Notes: generated by a model from the letters alone, not told the origin. A stretch of 64,000 nt of DNA from an uncultured Flavobacteriales bacterium (GCA_943788755.1 CALSRM010000003.1:558001-622000), one strand, 5' to 3'. Shown: positions 50,804 through 60,373, counted from the stretch's first letter. A program made the numbers and translations.

Positions 50804-52540
50804 TTAAAACTTTATTCCAAAAACACAAACGTCATCAATTTGCTCAAAACCCTCTTTCCATTTTTCAAAGGAAGATGACAATTCTATTTTCTGAATTTCC
50901 ATGGGTTGGTTGTTTAAGGATATAAGTAGGCTAACCAATTGCTTCATTTTAAATTTCTTCCCTCTTTCTCCTCCAAATTGATCAACGTAACCATCAGAAA
51001 ATAAGTACACCGTATCTCCTTTTTTTAGAGTTCCTTCAATATTTGTAAAAGGGGTTTGATTTTCAACAAAACAAATAGACTGTCTATCTCCTTGTATTAT
51101 TTCCATTTTTTGAGCGCCATTTCTCAGAATAAGAAGTGGACGAAGAGCTCCAGCCCATTGAAATTCTTTTGTTTCTTTATTAATCCGTATAAGAGAGATG
51201 TCCATGCCGTCTCTTGTTCCTGTTTTGCCTAATTCACGAATAAATTTTTCCCGAATTTGATCCAACACCTCAGCCGGAGAAAGCTGATCAACCGATGTCA
51301 TTATTTCATTTAGAAAGGACATTCCAAGCATGGTTAAAAAAGCTCCGGGAACACCATGACCCGTGCAATCAGATACCGCCACATAGAGGCAGGTTCCCTT
51401 CTCAAAAACCCAGTAAAAATCACCACTTACGATATCTTTGGGTTTGAATAAAATAAAGTGCTCTGGTGAATCCGCTGAAACTTGCTGTTCAGGTTTTAAG
51501 AGAGCCTGCTGTATTTTTTTTGCATATCTAATACTATCAGTAATATCTCTGTTTTTTTGTGCAATCAGCAAATTACTTTGCTCTACTTTTTGATATGCCT
51601 CTGCTAATTCTACTTTCTTTAGCCGTTCAATTTCGGCTACTTTACTCATTTGGTCAATTTCGTATTGGTAGCCAATATCTTTTATTTTCTGACTATTCTT
51701 TTCGTTAAATATTTCTTCATGTATAATATGAAATTGCTTATGGTATTTTAGTGCGTCTGAGGTATTGTCCAATTTTTCCATTATGGAGGACAAAAGAAAA
51801 AGAGCGGCCTTAATATATTCTTTTGCTCCAATTTCTTTTCCAAGTGATAGTGCTTTATCGCCATAATCTTGAGCTTCGGAAAAGCTTAGATTGGAAATAG
51901 AAAGCTCACATAATTTCAAATATGTTTCACAGGTAAGTACATCATATTTATCAACCTTTGTTAGCTCTAAGGACTTTAAAAAGTACTCTTTTGCCAATTT
52001 CCAGTTAGAATACTCGATTTGAATTTTAGCTAAATTATGGTTTGCCCAAGCCAAGGAGTCAATAGCAGAGTGTTCGTATTCCAAACAATCGATTAGCCAT
52101 TTCTCGGCATTTTTATAATCGCTCATTTCGAAGTAAGTCTCCCCAATGTTATTCATTGAACCCGAAACACCGTTAAAGTCTTTAATTTCTTTTCTTAACG
52201 CTAAGCAATTTAGATTGCACTCCAACCTTTTCTGATTTTCGTTTTGAAACATATAAACAGCTCCTAGGCTATTTAAAGTGTCCGCTTCGCCTTTTTTATC
52301 ATTTAAGTTTTTGTAAATTTCAATAGCAGACAATGAATGACTCAGAGATTTAGAATAATTAGAAAATCGCCAGTAACAATAACCAAGAATTTTTTCACTG
52401 TCAGCAACCCCTTTTTGATAGTTGGCTTTTTTGGATTCTTGAAAAAGGTGAATTGCAGTATTAAATGAAGCTCGAAGGGTGCTTTTTCTATTCGCCCAAG
52501 CTTCGGTTAATTTTTGCTCTATTTCGTCGTTACCTTTCAT
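50804..52540 (-). CDS. TPR-repeat protein with SpoIIE/RsbU-type PP2C phosphatase domain
   Basis: A protein of 578 residues without signal peptide. The first 290 residues are helical TPR repeats (KILGYCYWRFSNYSKSLSHS, GVSGSMNNIGETYFEMSDYK). A coiled-coil linker (about 290-330, VELAEAYQKVEQSNLLIAQK) follows. The C-terminal phosphatase domain (about 340-578) has the metal-site motifs DIVSGDFYWVF, AVSDCTGHGVPGAFLTMLG and LFSDGYVDQFGG. Proteins of this kind in other bacteria dephosphorylate anti-sigma-factor antagonists in partner-switching stress pathways. No kinase or antagonist gene is near. A cytoplasmic sensor role for the TPR half is inference. Confidence 0.9.
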   Translation of the reverse strand: MKGNDEIEQKLTEAWANRKSTLRASFNTAIHLFQESKKANYQKGVADSEKILGYCYWRFSNYSKSLSHSLSAIEIYKNLNDKKGEADTLNSLGAVYMFQNENQKRLECNLNCLALRKEIKDFNGVSGSMNNIGETYFEMSDYKNAEKWLIDCLEYEHSAIDSLAWANHNLAKIQIEYSNWKLAKEYFLKSLELTKVDKYDVLTCETYLKLCELSISNLSFSEAQDYGDKALSLGKEIGAKEYIKAALFLLSSIMEKLDNTSDALKYHKQFHIIHEEIFNEKNSQKIKDIGYQYEIDQMSKVAEIERLKKVELAEAYQKVEQSNLLIAQKNRDITDSIRYAKKIQQALLKPEQQVSADSPEHFILFKPKDIVSGDFYWVFEKGTCLYVAVSDCTGHGVPGAFLTMLGMSFLNEIMTSVDQLSPAEVLDQIREKFIRELGKTGTRDGMDISLIRINKETKEFQWAGALRPLLILRNGAQKMEIIQGDRQSICFVENQTPFTNIEGTLKKGDTVYLFSDGYVDQFGGERGKKFKMKQLVSLLISLNNQPMEIQKIELSSSFEKWKEGFEQIDDVCVFGIKF

Positions 52541-52562
52541 TTATTATAGTCACCTAAAGAAA

Positions 52563-52570
52563 CAAATGTA
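52563..52570 (-). promoter_or_regulatory. -7 promoter box for the TPR-SpoIIE phosphatase gene (TACATTTG)
   Basis: A perfect TAnnTTTG on the minus strand, 22 bases upstream of the ATG at 52540. Confidence 0.6.
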
Positions 52571-52649
52571 CTAATTAATTGAGCTTGAACCCCTTAATAA
52601 CAATGTTTTATATGGTTCCTGCTTATAATAAATGTCAAGAGAAAGAAGC

Positions 52650-53306
52650 TTATTTTTCAACCTCAGCGTCAATAGGGTCTTCTGCAATTAACTGTTGTTT
52701 TCGAAATACGCTAAAGTCTCCTTTACCTTTTCCAAGAAAACGCTTGTTAAAAACAATAATTATTCCAACCCCTAAAGATATAGCAAAATCGGCGATATTA
52801 AACACAGGGGGGAAAATTTCTGACCCCGCCATATCAAATGGCATCCAAGATGGATAATGAAACTTAAAGTGAATCATATCGACAACATGTCCTGTCATAA
52901 AATTAGCATAGCCACCCGCTTCAGGCATGAATTCGGCCATGTAATAAGGGGAGCTTTCAGAAAACATTAAGCCATAAAAAGCACTGTCTAAAATATTTCC
53001 TAAGGCTCCGGCAAAAATTAACCCAACAGAAAACACAAGCCCTTTATGCGCTTTGTTATTAAGAAGGTTTTTGATAATAAACCAAATGACAACTACGGCT
53101 CCAACTCTAAATAAACTCAGCGCAATCTTACCCCAAACTCCTCCGAATTCCATGCCAAATGCCATCCCAGGATTTTCAATAAATTGAAGCTTTATAAATC
53201 CGAGACCTCCGATTTCCTCTCCTAAAAAGAAATTAGCTTTTACCCAAAGTTTTAAAATCTGGTCAATAAAAAGTACAGAAAAAATAGTAATAAGGACTGT
53301 CCTCAT
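52650..53306 (-). CDS. lspA: Lipoprotein signal peptidase II
   Basis: A protein of 218 residues, longer than the usual 160-170 because of a loop between helices 3 and 4 (AFYGLMFSESSPYYMAEFMP, common in Bacteroidota). The start has DQILKLWVKANF. NPGMAFGMEFGG (about 46-57) and the two catalytic aspartates in ALGNILDSAFYG (about 101-112) and PPVFNIADFAISLGV (about 165-180) are present. It cleaves prolipoprotein signals in the inner membrane and is needed for the many lipoproteins seen in this window. It is the third gene of the ileS-dksA-lspA run, 48 bases after the dksA-family gene. Confidence 0.94.
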   Translation of the reverse strand: MRTVLITIFSVLFIDQILKLWVKANFFLGEEIGGLGFIKLQFIENPGMAFGMEFGGVWGKIALSLFRVGAVVVIWFIIKNLLNNKAHKGLVFSVGLIFAGALGNILDSAFYGLMFSESSPYYMAEFMPEAGGYANFMTGHVVDMIHFKFHYPSWMPFDMAGSEIFPPVFNIADFAISLGVGIIIVFNKRFLGKGKGDFSVFRKQQLIAEDPIDAEVEK

Positions 53307-53354
53307 TGAGTTGATTTAAAATTGCAAGATAAAAACGAAAAATGTGATTGATTA

Positions 53355-53729
53355 TTATCCTTGAGCGTTTTTCGCTTCAATACTTAAAGTCGCATGAGGG
53401 ACTAATCGCAGACGTGCTTTTTGAATTAATTTACCTGTTACACGACAAACCCCAAAAGATTTATTCTCAATTCTTCTCAAAGCGTTTTCAAGATTTTTCA
53501 CAAATTTTTCTTGTCGAGCAGATAACTGTGCCATCTCTTCTCTCATTAATGTTTCAGAGCCATCCTCCATCATATTAAATGACCGACTTGTGTCATCTGT
53601 TCCGTGATCTCCTTTATGAGACAATGAATCTTGTAATAGCTTTAAATCTATTTTTGCCTCTGCTAATTTGGCGTCAATTAAAGCTTTAAATTCTGCTAAA
53701 TCTTCGTCTGTATATCTATTTGTTGCCAT
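53355..53729 (-). CDS. DksA/TraR-family transcription factor
   Basis: A protein of 124 residues. A coiled-coil helix pair (about 10-90, YTDEDLAEFKALIDAKLAEA ... EKFVKNLENALRRIE) with the tip segment ends in the zinc-finger region FGVCRVTGKLIQKARLRLVP (about 93-112) and HATLSIEAK. Only the first Cys of the usual CxxC...CxxC set is kept; this reduced finger is the normal form in Bacteroidota rather than decay. The family binds the RNA polymerase secondary channel and acts with ppGpp. It lies 20 bases after ileS and is probably co-transcribed with it and lspA. Confidence 0.88.
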   Translation of the reverse strand: MATNRYTDEDLAEFKALIDAKLAEAKIDLKLLQDSLSHKGDHGTDDTSRSFNMMEDGSETLMREEMAQLSARQEKFVKNLENALRRIENKSFGVCRVTGKLIQKARLRLVPHATLSIEAKNAQG

Positions 53730-53749
53730 AATTTTTTGTTTTAATGGGG

Positions 53750-56700
53750 TTATACTTTACTTAATGTTAATTCCGTTGAAACTCCTTCCTCTACTTCAAA
53801 AACCAACTTTTCTCCTTTCACCTCTTCAACCAAATCTAACGAATTGGCCAATGTTTCCGAACAAATATAATTTAAATTATCATTTATTGCTAGATTTATT
53901 TTATCATCTGATTTAATCTGTAATTCTATGCGGTCTGTTACTTCTAAACCACTCTCTTTACGCAGGTTCTGAATACGGTTTACAAATTCTCTTGCAATTC
54001 CTTCATTTTTTAATGCAGGAGAGATGGTTTCGTCTAAAGCAACAGTATAATTTCCTTCTGTAGCTACAAGCCAGCCAGGAATGTCATCCGTTGATATTTC
54101 GAAATCTTCTGTTTCTAAAGCTATTGAGTCGCCTTCAATTTCCCCTGTCCAACCTTTGTTTTTGTCCACGGCAATAATATTGTCTTGCGACCACTGATTC
54201 GTTATTGCGATTATTGCCTTCATGTGTTTTCCATACTTTTTGCCAATCGTTTTGAAGTTGGGTTTTATTTTTTTGACCAACACACCCGTGGTATCTTCCA
54301 GTAACTCTAGTTCCTTAACATTAACTTCAGATAATATTAAGTCCTTAACAGCTTCTATTCTTCTTGCAAAATTCTGATCTAATACGGGCACCATTATTTT
54401 TTGAAGAGGTTGTCTTACTTTAATGTTTTCTTTCTTACGCAAGCTTAATACCATTGAACATACTTTTTGAGCGATGCTCATACGCTCTTCTAAATCAATA
54501 TCAATTGCATTTTCATCAATAGTAGGAAATGTAGTTAGGTGAACAGATTTTTCAGAATACCTTTTTGAGACCTTGTTTAAATCGTTAAACAGTTGGTCTG
54601 AATAAAACGGTGCAATCGGCGAACTCAAAACAGCAACTGTTTCTAAACACGTATATAATGTTTGGTACGCAGCTATTTTATCTTCAGAATAATCTCCCCT
54701 CCAAAAACGCCTTCTACATAAGCGTACATACCAATTACTCATTTGATCTGTAACAAACCCTTGAATGAGTCTGCCGGCTTTGGTGGGCTCATAGCTTTCG
54801 AAAGCCTCTCCAACATCTTTAATCAACGAATTCAATTTAGAGGTAACCCAGCGATCAATTTCAGGTCTGTTATTTAACGGTATCTCCTCTTCACTATAAC
54901 TAAACTCATCTACATTGGCATACAAAGAAAAGAACCCATAAGTATTGTATAGTGTTCCGAAAAACTTACGCTGTACTTCGGTAATTCCGTCTAAATCAAA
55001 TTTTAAGTTATCCCAAGGCTGTGCATTGGTAATCATATACCAACGTGTTGCATCTGCTCCATAAGTAGATAAGTTTTCAAAGGGTTCAACAGCGTTTCCT
55101 ATTCGTTTAGACATTTTAACACCGTTCTTATCTAAAACTAACCCGTTGGAAATAACATTTTTATAAGCAGTTCTATCAAACACCATGGATGCAATTGCAT
55201 GCAGCGTGTAAAACCAGCCTCTCGTTTGATCAACTCCCTCCGCAATAAAGTCAGCTTGTCCGAATCCTTTTTCGTCAACCAATTCTTTGTTTTCAAAAGG
55301 ATAATGTCTCTGGGCAATTGGCATTGACCCTGAATCAAACCAAACGTCAATAAGATCTGCTTCTCTTGTCATTGGCTTACCACTAGGCGAAACTAATATT
55401 ATAGCATCTACATAGTTTTTATGGAAATCAAAAGTTTCATAATTTGCTTTGTCCATATTGCCAACTTCAAAACCTGCTAATGGATTTTCATCCATTAATC
55501 CAGCGTCAATAGCTTTTTGACATTCATTCTTCAGTTCTTCAGCTGAACCAATACAAATTTGTTCGGTTCTATCTTCAGTTCTCCAAATTGGAATTGGAAT
55601 TCCCCAAAAACGCGATCGCGATAAGTTCCAGTCATTAGCTCCTTCAAGCCAATTACCAAAACGTCCTTCCCCAGTGGATTTAGGTTTCCAGTTGATGGTT
55701 TTATTTAATTCAGCCATACGGCCTTTATTTTCTGTTATCTTTATAAACCAAGAATCTAAGGGATAGTACAAAATAGGTTTATCTGTTCTCCAGCAATGTG
55801 GATAACTGTGCACATATTTTTCAACTTTGAAAGCCTTATTTTCCTCTTTTAATTTTATAGCAATTAGAACATCTACTGATTTATCAGGAGCCTCCCCATC
55901 ATTATAATATTCGTTCTTTACATACAATCCCGCAAACTCATCCATTTCTGGCCTGAATTTACCTTGTAAATTTATAAGTGGAACAGGGTTTTCATTTTCG
56001 TCTAATACTAACATAGGAGGAACTCCGAAGTCCTTAGCTACTTGTGCATCATCTTGTCCAAAAGTTGGCGCAATGTGAACTATCCCAGTGCCATCTTCTG
56101 TAGTGACGAAGTTTCCGGAAATTACTTGAAAAGCCTTTTCTGGATTTTCGTGAGGCAAAGTATAAGGCAACAATTGTTCATAGGTAATTCCTACTAAATC
56201 AGATCCAATAAACTCCTTTTCAAGTGTGTATGGGATTTTCTTGTCTCCCAAAGAAAACCCCTCCATTGTTAATTCTTCATCCGCAACCGCATATTTTCCT
56301 GAAAGTTGTTTCCCTATTAATGGTCTTGCTAAAACAAGGTTTACAGCATCTCCAGTATACTGATTAAATGTTTTTACCAAGACATATTCAATTTTAGGAC
56401 CAACACACAATGCTGTATTTGAAGGCAATGTCCATGGGGTTGTAGTCCACGCTAAAAAGTACGTATTTTCTGGAAGCACATCGTTTTTCTTCGCTTTAAA
56501 TTGTGCAACAACCGTAGTGTCGGTTACATCTTGATAGCATCCAGGCTGATTAATCTCATGGGAGCTAAGGCCTGTTCCTGCTTTTGGAGAATAAGGCTGA
56601 ATTGTATAGCCTTTGTACATTAAGTCTTTGTTATAAATTTCTTTTAATAACCACCAAACAGACTCTATATATTTATTTTCATAAGTAACATATGGGTCGG

Positions 56701-57139
56701 ACATGTCTACCCAATATCCCATTTCTTCGGTAAGCTTATTCCAAACATCGGTATATCTCATTACTGTCTTTTTACAGGCAGCGTTGTATTCTTCGATTGT
56801 AATTTTAGTTCCAATATCTTCTTTAGTAATCCCGAGTTCTTTTTCTACACTCAATTCCACTGGCAAACCATGTGTGTCCCATCCAGCTTTTCTTTCAACT
56901 CTATATCCTTTTAGTGTTTTGTACCGACAAAAGATATCTTTGATGGCGCGACCCATAACGTGGTGAATGCCAGGCATTCCATTTGCAGAGGGAGGTCCTT
57001 CAAAAAACACAAAAGGTTTGTTTTCGTCTCTAGTACTTACACTTTCTTCAAAGGTGTTTTCAAGTTTCCACTTTTCCAACACCTCTTTTGCTACGCTGGG
57101 CAGATTCAGCCCTTTATGTTCTCTGTATTTTACACTCAT
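53750..57139 (-). CDS. ileS: Isoleucyl-tRNA synthetase
   Basis: A class I synthetase of 1129 residues. The HIGH-type motif is PSANGMPGIHHVMGRAIKD (about 49-67) and the KMSKS-type motif is NGVKMSKRIGN (about 690-700). The editing domain (TTPWTLPSNTALCVG) sits between them, and the anticodon-binding helical domain follows. Long C-terminal extensions are usual for this Bacteroidota/eukaryote-like type. I start at the ATG at 57139; a TTG at 57160 would add seven residues and lie next to the promoter box. First gene of an ileS-dksA-lspA operon; it faces dxs divergently across about 250 bases. Confidence 0.97.
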   Translation of the reverse strand: MSVKYREHKGLNLPSVAKEVLEKWKLENTFEESVSTRDENKPFVFFEGPPSANGMPGIHHVMGRAIKDIFCRYKTLKGYRVERKAGWDTHGLPVELSVEKELGITKEDIGTKITIEEYNAACKKTVMRYTDVWNKLTEEMGYWVDMSDPYVTYENKYIESVWWLLKEIYNKDLMYKGYTIQPYSPKAGTGLSSHEINQPGCYQDVTDTTVVAQFKAKKNDVLPENTYFLAWTTTPWTLPSNTALCVGPKIEYVLVKTFNQYTGDAVNLVLARPLIGKQLSGKYAVADEELTMEGFSLGDKKIPYTLEKEFIGSDLVGITYEQLLPYTLPHENPEKAFQVISGNFVTTEDGTGIVHIAPTFGQDDAQVAKDFGVPPMLVLDENENPVPLINLQGKFRPEMDEFAGLYVKNEYYNDGEAPDKSVDVLIAIKLKEENKAFKVEKYVHSYPHCWRTDKPILYYPLDSWFIKITENKGRMAELNKTINWKPKSTGEGRFGNWLEGANDWNLSRSRFWGIPIPIWRTEDRTEQICIGSAEELKNECQKAIDAGLMDENPLAGFEVGNMDKANYETFDFHKNYVDAIILVSPSGKPMTREADLIDVWFDSGSMPIAQRHYPFENKELVDEKGFGQADFIAEGVDQTRGWFYTLHAIASMVFDRTAYKNVISNGLVLDKNGVKMSKRIGNAVEPFENLSTYGADATRWYMITNAQPWDNLKFDLDGITEVQRKFFGTLYNTYGFFSLYANVDEFSYSEEEIPLNNRPEIDRWVTSKLNSLIKDVGEAFESYEPTKAGRLIQGFVTDQMSNWYVRLCRRRFWRGDYSEDKIAAYQTLYTCLETVAVLSSPIAPFYSDQLFNDLNKVSKRYSEKSVHLTTFPTIDENAIDIDLEERMSIAQKVCSMVLSLRKKENIKVRQPLQKIMVPVLDQNFARRIEAVKDLILSEVNVKELELLEDTTGVLVKKIKPNFKTIGKKYGKHMKAIIAITNQWSQDNIIAVDKNKGWTGEIEGDSIALETEDFEISTDDIPGWLVATEGNYTVALDETISPALKNEGIAREFVNRIQNLRKESGLEVTDRIELQIKSDDKINLAINDNLNYICSETLANSLDLVEEVKGEKLVFEVEEGVSTELTLSKV

Positions 57140-57166
57140 CTCTTTGCCTCTAAATTTCAAGGTTCG

Positions 57167-57174
57167 CGAATTTA
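57167..57174 (-). promoter_or_regulatory. -7 promoter box for ileS (TAAATTCG)
   Basis: TAAATTCG on the minus strand, one mismatch to TAnnTTTG, 27 bases upstream of the ileS ATG. Confidence 0.4.
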
Positions 57175-57371
57175 GTGAATTTGCGTGTTATTTGAGAATT
57201 GCTGTGAAACTTTCTTCTTTTTGCTAAAAACCAAAGGATAAGGGCTGTTTGTTTACGGGACAGATCTTCGTATAATGTTTTTGTAGACGTAGAATTGATT
57301 AATAATGTTACTCGCATGTTCTCTTCCCTATTTATTATGGCGTTTTCGATTAAAAATTGAACGGAACAAAC

Positions 57372-57379
57372 TATCTTTG
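57372..57379 (+). promoter_or_regulatory. -7 promoter box for dxs (TATCTTTG)
   Basis: A perfect TAnnTTTG followed by C, six bases before the TTG proposed as dxs start. It lies inside the longer open frame that begins with ATG at 57305 and so argues against that start. Confidence 0.6.
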
Positions 57380-57385
57380 CTGCAG

Positions 57386-59155
57386 TTGAAATTTCTAGAT
57401 CACATACTAGCAGATGTTAATTTTCCGAAAGATTTAAAGCGCCTTTCGGTGGACGAACTACAACTACTTTGTAATGATGTTCGCCAAACAATTATTAAGG
57501 TACTCTCTGCAACCCCAGGTCACTTTAGTTCGAGCTTAGGCACTGTGGAATTAGCTGTTGGAATTCATCACGTATTCAGCACTCCTATGGATAAACTTAT
57601 CTGGGATGTAGGTCATCAAGCATACGCACATAAAATTCTTACTGGCAGACATGCTAAATTTAATTCTATTCGACAAAAAGGAGGGCTCTCTGGTTTCCCA
57701 AAAATGAGTGAAAGTGAGTTTGATTCATTTGGAACAGGCCACTCATCTACTTCATTAAGTGCCATATTAGGGATAGCAACAGCTGCAAAACTAGACAACA
57801 AATTATCTCAACATATTGCCGTAATTGGTGACGGAGCTCTTACCGGAGGAATGGCTTTCGAGGCACTCAATAACGCTGCTTCAAGTGGCGCAAATGTTTT
57901 ATTTATCATTAATGACAACAACATGTCAATCGATGATAATGTAGGTGCTTTACAGGAACATTTAAACGCTATTTCAATCAAAGAAACTACCTTGTTTGAA
58001 AACCTAAATATCCCATATTACGGGGTTATCAATGGAAATAATATCAATGAAGTCGTTATTGCGTTAAAAGAGCAAAAAGAAATTTTTGGCGTTCGTGTTT
58101 TACACTGTAAAACCACCAAAGGTTATGGCTACTTTCCTGCAGAAATTGGCAACGCAACAACATGGCATGCACCAGGTAAATTTGATGTAGAATCTGGAGA
58201 AAGAGAAAGTTCTTCAGATACCTATCCAAAAAAGTATCAGACTATTTTAGGGGAAACCCTAATTGATTTAGCTAAGGAGAACAAAGATATCGTTGCGGTA
58301 ACACCTGCAATGTTAAGTGGATCTTCTTTAAAAGAAATGAAAGCGCTTTACCCAAAAAGAGTTTTTGACGTAGGGATTTCAGAACAGCATGCTGTTACTT
58401 TTTCAGCTGGATTAGCAGCGAACGGAAAAACCCCCTATTGCGTTATCTATTCTTCTTTTCTGCAAAGGGGTTATGACCAGCTTATCCATGATGTTGCCTT
58501 ACAAAACCTGCCCGTAATCTTCTGTATTGATAGAGCGGGACTAGTTGGCTCGGATGGAGCTACGCACCATGGCGCATTCGATATTGCATTTTTAAGGTGT
58601 ATTCCTAACCTAACTTTATTGTCTCCCATCAACGAACAAGAATTGGCAAATATGCTTTACACAGCTCAAAGCTGGAAATCTGGGCCAATTGCTATTCGTT
58701 ATCCTAGAGGAAAAGGGGTAATGCTTAGCGCTATTGAAAAACCATATAAGATAGAAATTGGAAAAGCAAAAGTTTTAAATAAAGGGAAAAACATTGCTGT
58801 ACTTTCTATTGGTGCAATTGGAAACGAGGTAACAAAAGCTTTGAGCATGTTGGCGGAAGAAACCATTCATGTTTCGCATTACGACATGCAGTCTATAAAA
58901 CCATTGGACAAAGAGCTCTTGACAACTGTTTTTAATGAGTACGCAAGTATTATTACAATAGAAGATGGCGTTATTTCTGGAGGGTTTGGCTCTACTATAT
59001 TAGAATTTAGAAATCAAAATGACCTTACTTCATCACTAAAAATATTGGGGTTGCCAGATAGATTTATTGAACATGGTACGCAAAAAGAATTGTATCAAGA
59101 ATTAGGGTTGGATAGCTTAGGTATTTTTCAAACAATCAAAGCCGAGTTAAATTAA
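57386..59155 (+). CDS. dxs: 1-deoxy-D-xylulose-5-phosphate synthase
   Basis: A protein of 589 residues if started at the TTG at 57386 (MKFLDHILADVNFPKDL), which aligns with the usual Dxs start. The ATG at 57305 adds 27 unconserved residues and lies upstream of a promoter box. The thiamine diphosphate motif is GDGALTGGMAFEALNNAAS (about 145-163), the substrate-channel segment is HGAFD-like (GSDGATHHGAFDIAFLR, about 390-406), and RYPRGKG (about 435) is present. It makes DXP from pyruvate and glyceraldehyde 3-phosphate, the first step of the MEP isoprenoid pathway. A little shorter than E. coli Dxs (620), as is usual here. It is monocistronic. Confidence 0.94.
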   Translation: MKFLDHILADVNFPKDLKRLSVDELQLLCNDVRQTIIKVLSATPGHFSSSLGTVELAVGIHHVFSTPMDKLIWDVGHQAYAHKILTGRHAKFNSIRQKGGLSGFPKMSESEFDSFGTGHSSTSLSAILGIATAAKLDNKLSQHIAVIGDGALTGGMAFEALNNAASSGANVLFIINDNNMSIDDNVGALQEHLNAISIKETTLFENLNIPYYGVINGNNINEVVIALKEQKEIFGVRVLHCKTTKGYGYFPAEIGNATTWHAPGKFDVESGERESSSDTYPKKYQTILGETLIDLAKENKDIVAVTPAMLSGSSLKEMKALYPKRVFDVGISEQHAVTFSAGLAANGKTPYCVIYSSFLQRGYDQLIHDVALQNLPVIFCIDRAGLVGSDGATHHGAFDIAFLRCIPNLTLLSPINEQELANMLYTAQSWKSGPIAIRYPRGKGVMLSAIEKPYKIEIGKAKVLNKGKNIAVLSIGAIGNEVTKALSMLAEETIHVSHYDMQSIKPLDKELLTTVFNEYASIITIEDGVISGGFGSTILEFRNQNDLTSSLKILGLPDRFIEHGTQKELYQELGLDSLGIFQTIKAELN

Positions 59156-59207
59156 TAAACGGTGTTTCATTTTTGTTAAAATAAGCTACCGAAGTCTCTG
59201 CAATCAA

Positions 59208-59792
59208 TTACTTCAACTCCCCCATCTTCATTACATACTTCCCAACAATGTCAAACTCCAAATTGACTTTCGTTCCTTCTGTGAATGTATGAAAATTAGT
59301 GTGTTCGTGTGTGTAAGGAATAATCGCAACTGAAAAAGTATTAATTCCCGAATCAACAACTGTGAGGCTTACTCCGTTGATTGTAATTGAGCCTTTTTCA
59401 ACAGTAATGTTGTTTGACCTATTGTACTCAAAATGATACTTCCAGCTCCCTTCTAATTCTTCCACTTTTGTGCAAGTTGCAGTTTGATCTACATGCCCTT
59501 GAACAATGTGCCCGTCCAGTCTGTCTCCTACTTTAGTACACCTTTCAAGGTTTACCTCGTCGTTTACCGCTAGAAAACCAATGTTGGTTCTGTCTAATGT
59601 TTCTGCTATTGCAGTAACGGTGTAATTGTTGTTGTGAATATTAACTACAGTTAAACAAACTCCATTGTGTGCAACACTTTGATCAATTTTCAGTTCTGAC
59701 GTGAAACCACAAGAGAATGTCACATGCAAATTCTCTTGCTCTTTTTTAAGAGCAACCACCTTTCCAATAGATTCAATAATTCCTGTAAACAT
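59208..59792 (-). CDS. ribE: Riboflavin synthase alpha chain
   Basis: A protein of 194 residues made of two lumazine-binding repeats. The first begins MFTGIIESIGKVVAL, with SVAHNGVCLTVVNI (about 39-52). The second has GDRLDGHIVQGHVDQTATC (about 90-108), KGSITINGVSLTVVDS and FDIVGKYVMKM at the end. It converts two molecules of 6,7-dimethyl-8-ribityllumazine to riboflavin plus a pyrimidine. The other riboflavin genes are not in the window, and no FMN riboswitch is seen. It is a single gene following the terminator of the gene upstream. Confidence 0.96.
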   Translation of the reverse strand: MFTGIIESIGKVVALKKEQENLHVTFSCGFTSELKIDQSVAHNGVCLTVVNIHNNNYTVTAIAETLDRTNIGFLAVNDEVNLERCTKVGDRLDGHIVQGHVDQTATCTKVEELEGSWKYHFEYNRSNNITVEKGSITINGVSLTVVDSGINTFSVAIIPYTHEHTNFHTFTEGTKVNLEFDIVGKYVMKMGELK

Positions 59793-59807
59793 ATAGTGAA
59801 AATAAAA

Positions 59808-59846
59808 AAAGCTGTCTTCTTTGTAATAACTCAGAGTGACAGCTTT
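59808..59846 (-). terminator. Intrinsic terminator of the 59870-60238 gene
   Basis: AAAGCTGTC and GACAGCTTT form a 9-bp stem around a 21-base loop, followed on the minus strand by a T run. It lies 23 bases after the stop codon. Confidence 0.75.
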
Positions 59847-59869
59847 CTAATATAAATAAATCAAATCGC

Positions 59870-60238
59870 TTAAAACTCCATTAAAGCGTCTCTGTATTCC
59901 AATAAATCTGTTCTATTAGCAGCCTTCATTGCGTCTTTCATAAGAGATACCAAATAGTTAAGGCTTTCTACTTTTGTTTCTTCCGTTAATTCAATTTTAA
60001 CTAACTCAACACCTTCTTCTATTTCTTCATCTTCCGGAATAGGGATACTGAATCCTTTGTTTTCTTCTATATGCTCGTAAGTCAAGCGAATTACTTTTGT
60101 AAGGCTAGGGTCCTCTTCTTCAATAGCAAATGGACGTAATTTTTGTAAATCTGCAACAATTGTATTCGTTACAATACCATTTCTATCTATATCAGTTAAT
60201 ATCTTATCGATTAATTTTAACCCTTCTTTACTTACCAT
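59870..60238 (-). CDS. Small acidic cytoplasmic protein of unknown function
   Basis: A protein of 122 residues, mostly helical, with no signal peptide or membrane helix. It starts MVSKEGLKLIDKILTDIDRN, has a proline/acid patch IPIPEDEEIEEGVELVKI (about 66-83), and ends with a helix pair (ESLNYLVSLMKDAMKAANRT). I know similar proteins from Bacteroidota, annotated only as hypothetical. Its own -7 box and terminator show it is a separate transcription unit. Function unknown. Confidence 0.8.
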   Translation of the reverse strand: MVSKEGLKLIDKILTDIDRNGIVTNTIVADLQKLRPFAIEEEDPSLTKVIRLTYEHIEENKGFSIPIPEDEEIEEGVELVKIELTEETKVESLNYLVSLMKDAMKAANRTDLLEYRDALMEF

Positions 60239-60274
60239 AATTATAGTGTGTTTGTTTATTTTCTCTTAAAGCAG

Positions 60275-60282
60275 CAAAAATA
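60275..60282 (-). promoter_or_regulatory. -7 promoter box for the 59870-60238 gene (TATTTTTG)
   Basis: A perfect TAnnTTTG on the minus strand, 36 bases upstream of the ATG at 60238. Confidence 0.55.
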
Positions 60283-60373
60283 ATGAAATCTATTCGCTTA
60301 GCATCTATTTCTGCACTCAAATTTTCTTTACCTAAAGAATGTTTACAGTACAATGCTTGTTCCTTTTTGTGTT

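Noticed and set aside
53355-53729. Degenerate DksA because zinc cysteines are missing
   Set aside because: The reduced finger (FGVCRVTGKLI...HATLS) is the usual form in this phylum, and the gene is in its conserved ileS-lspA context.
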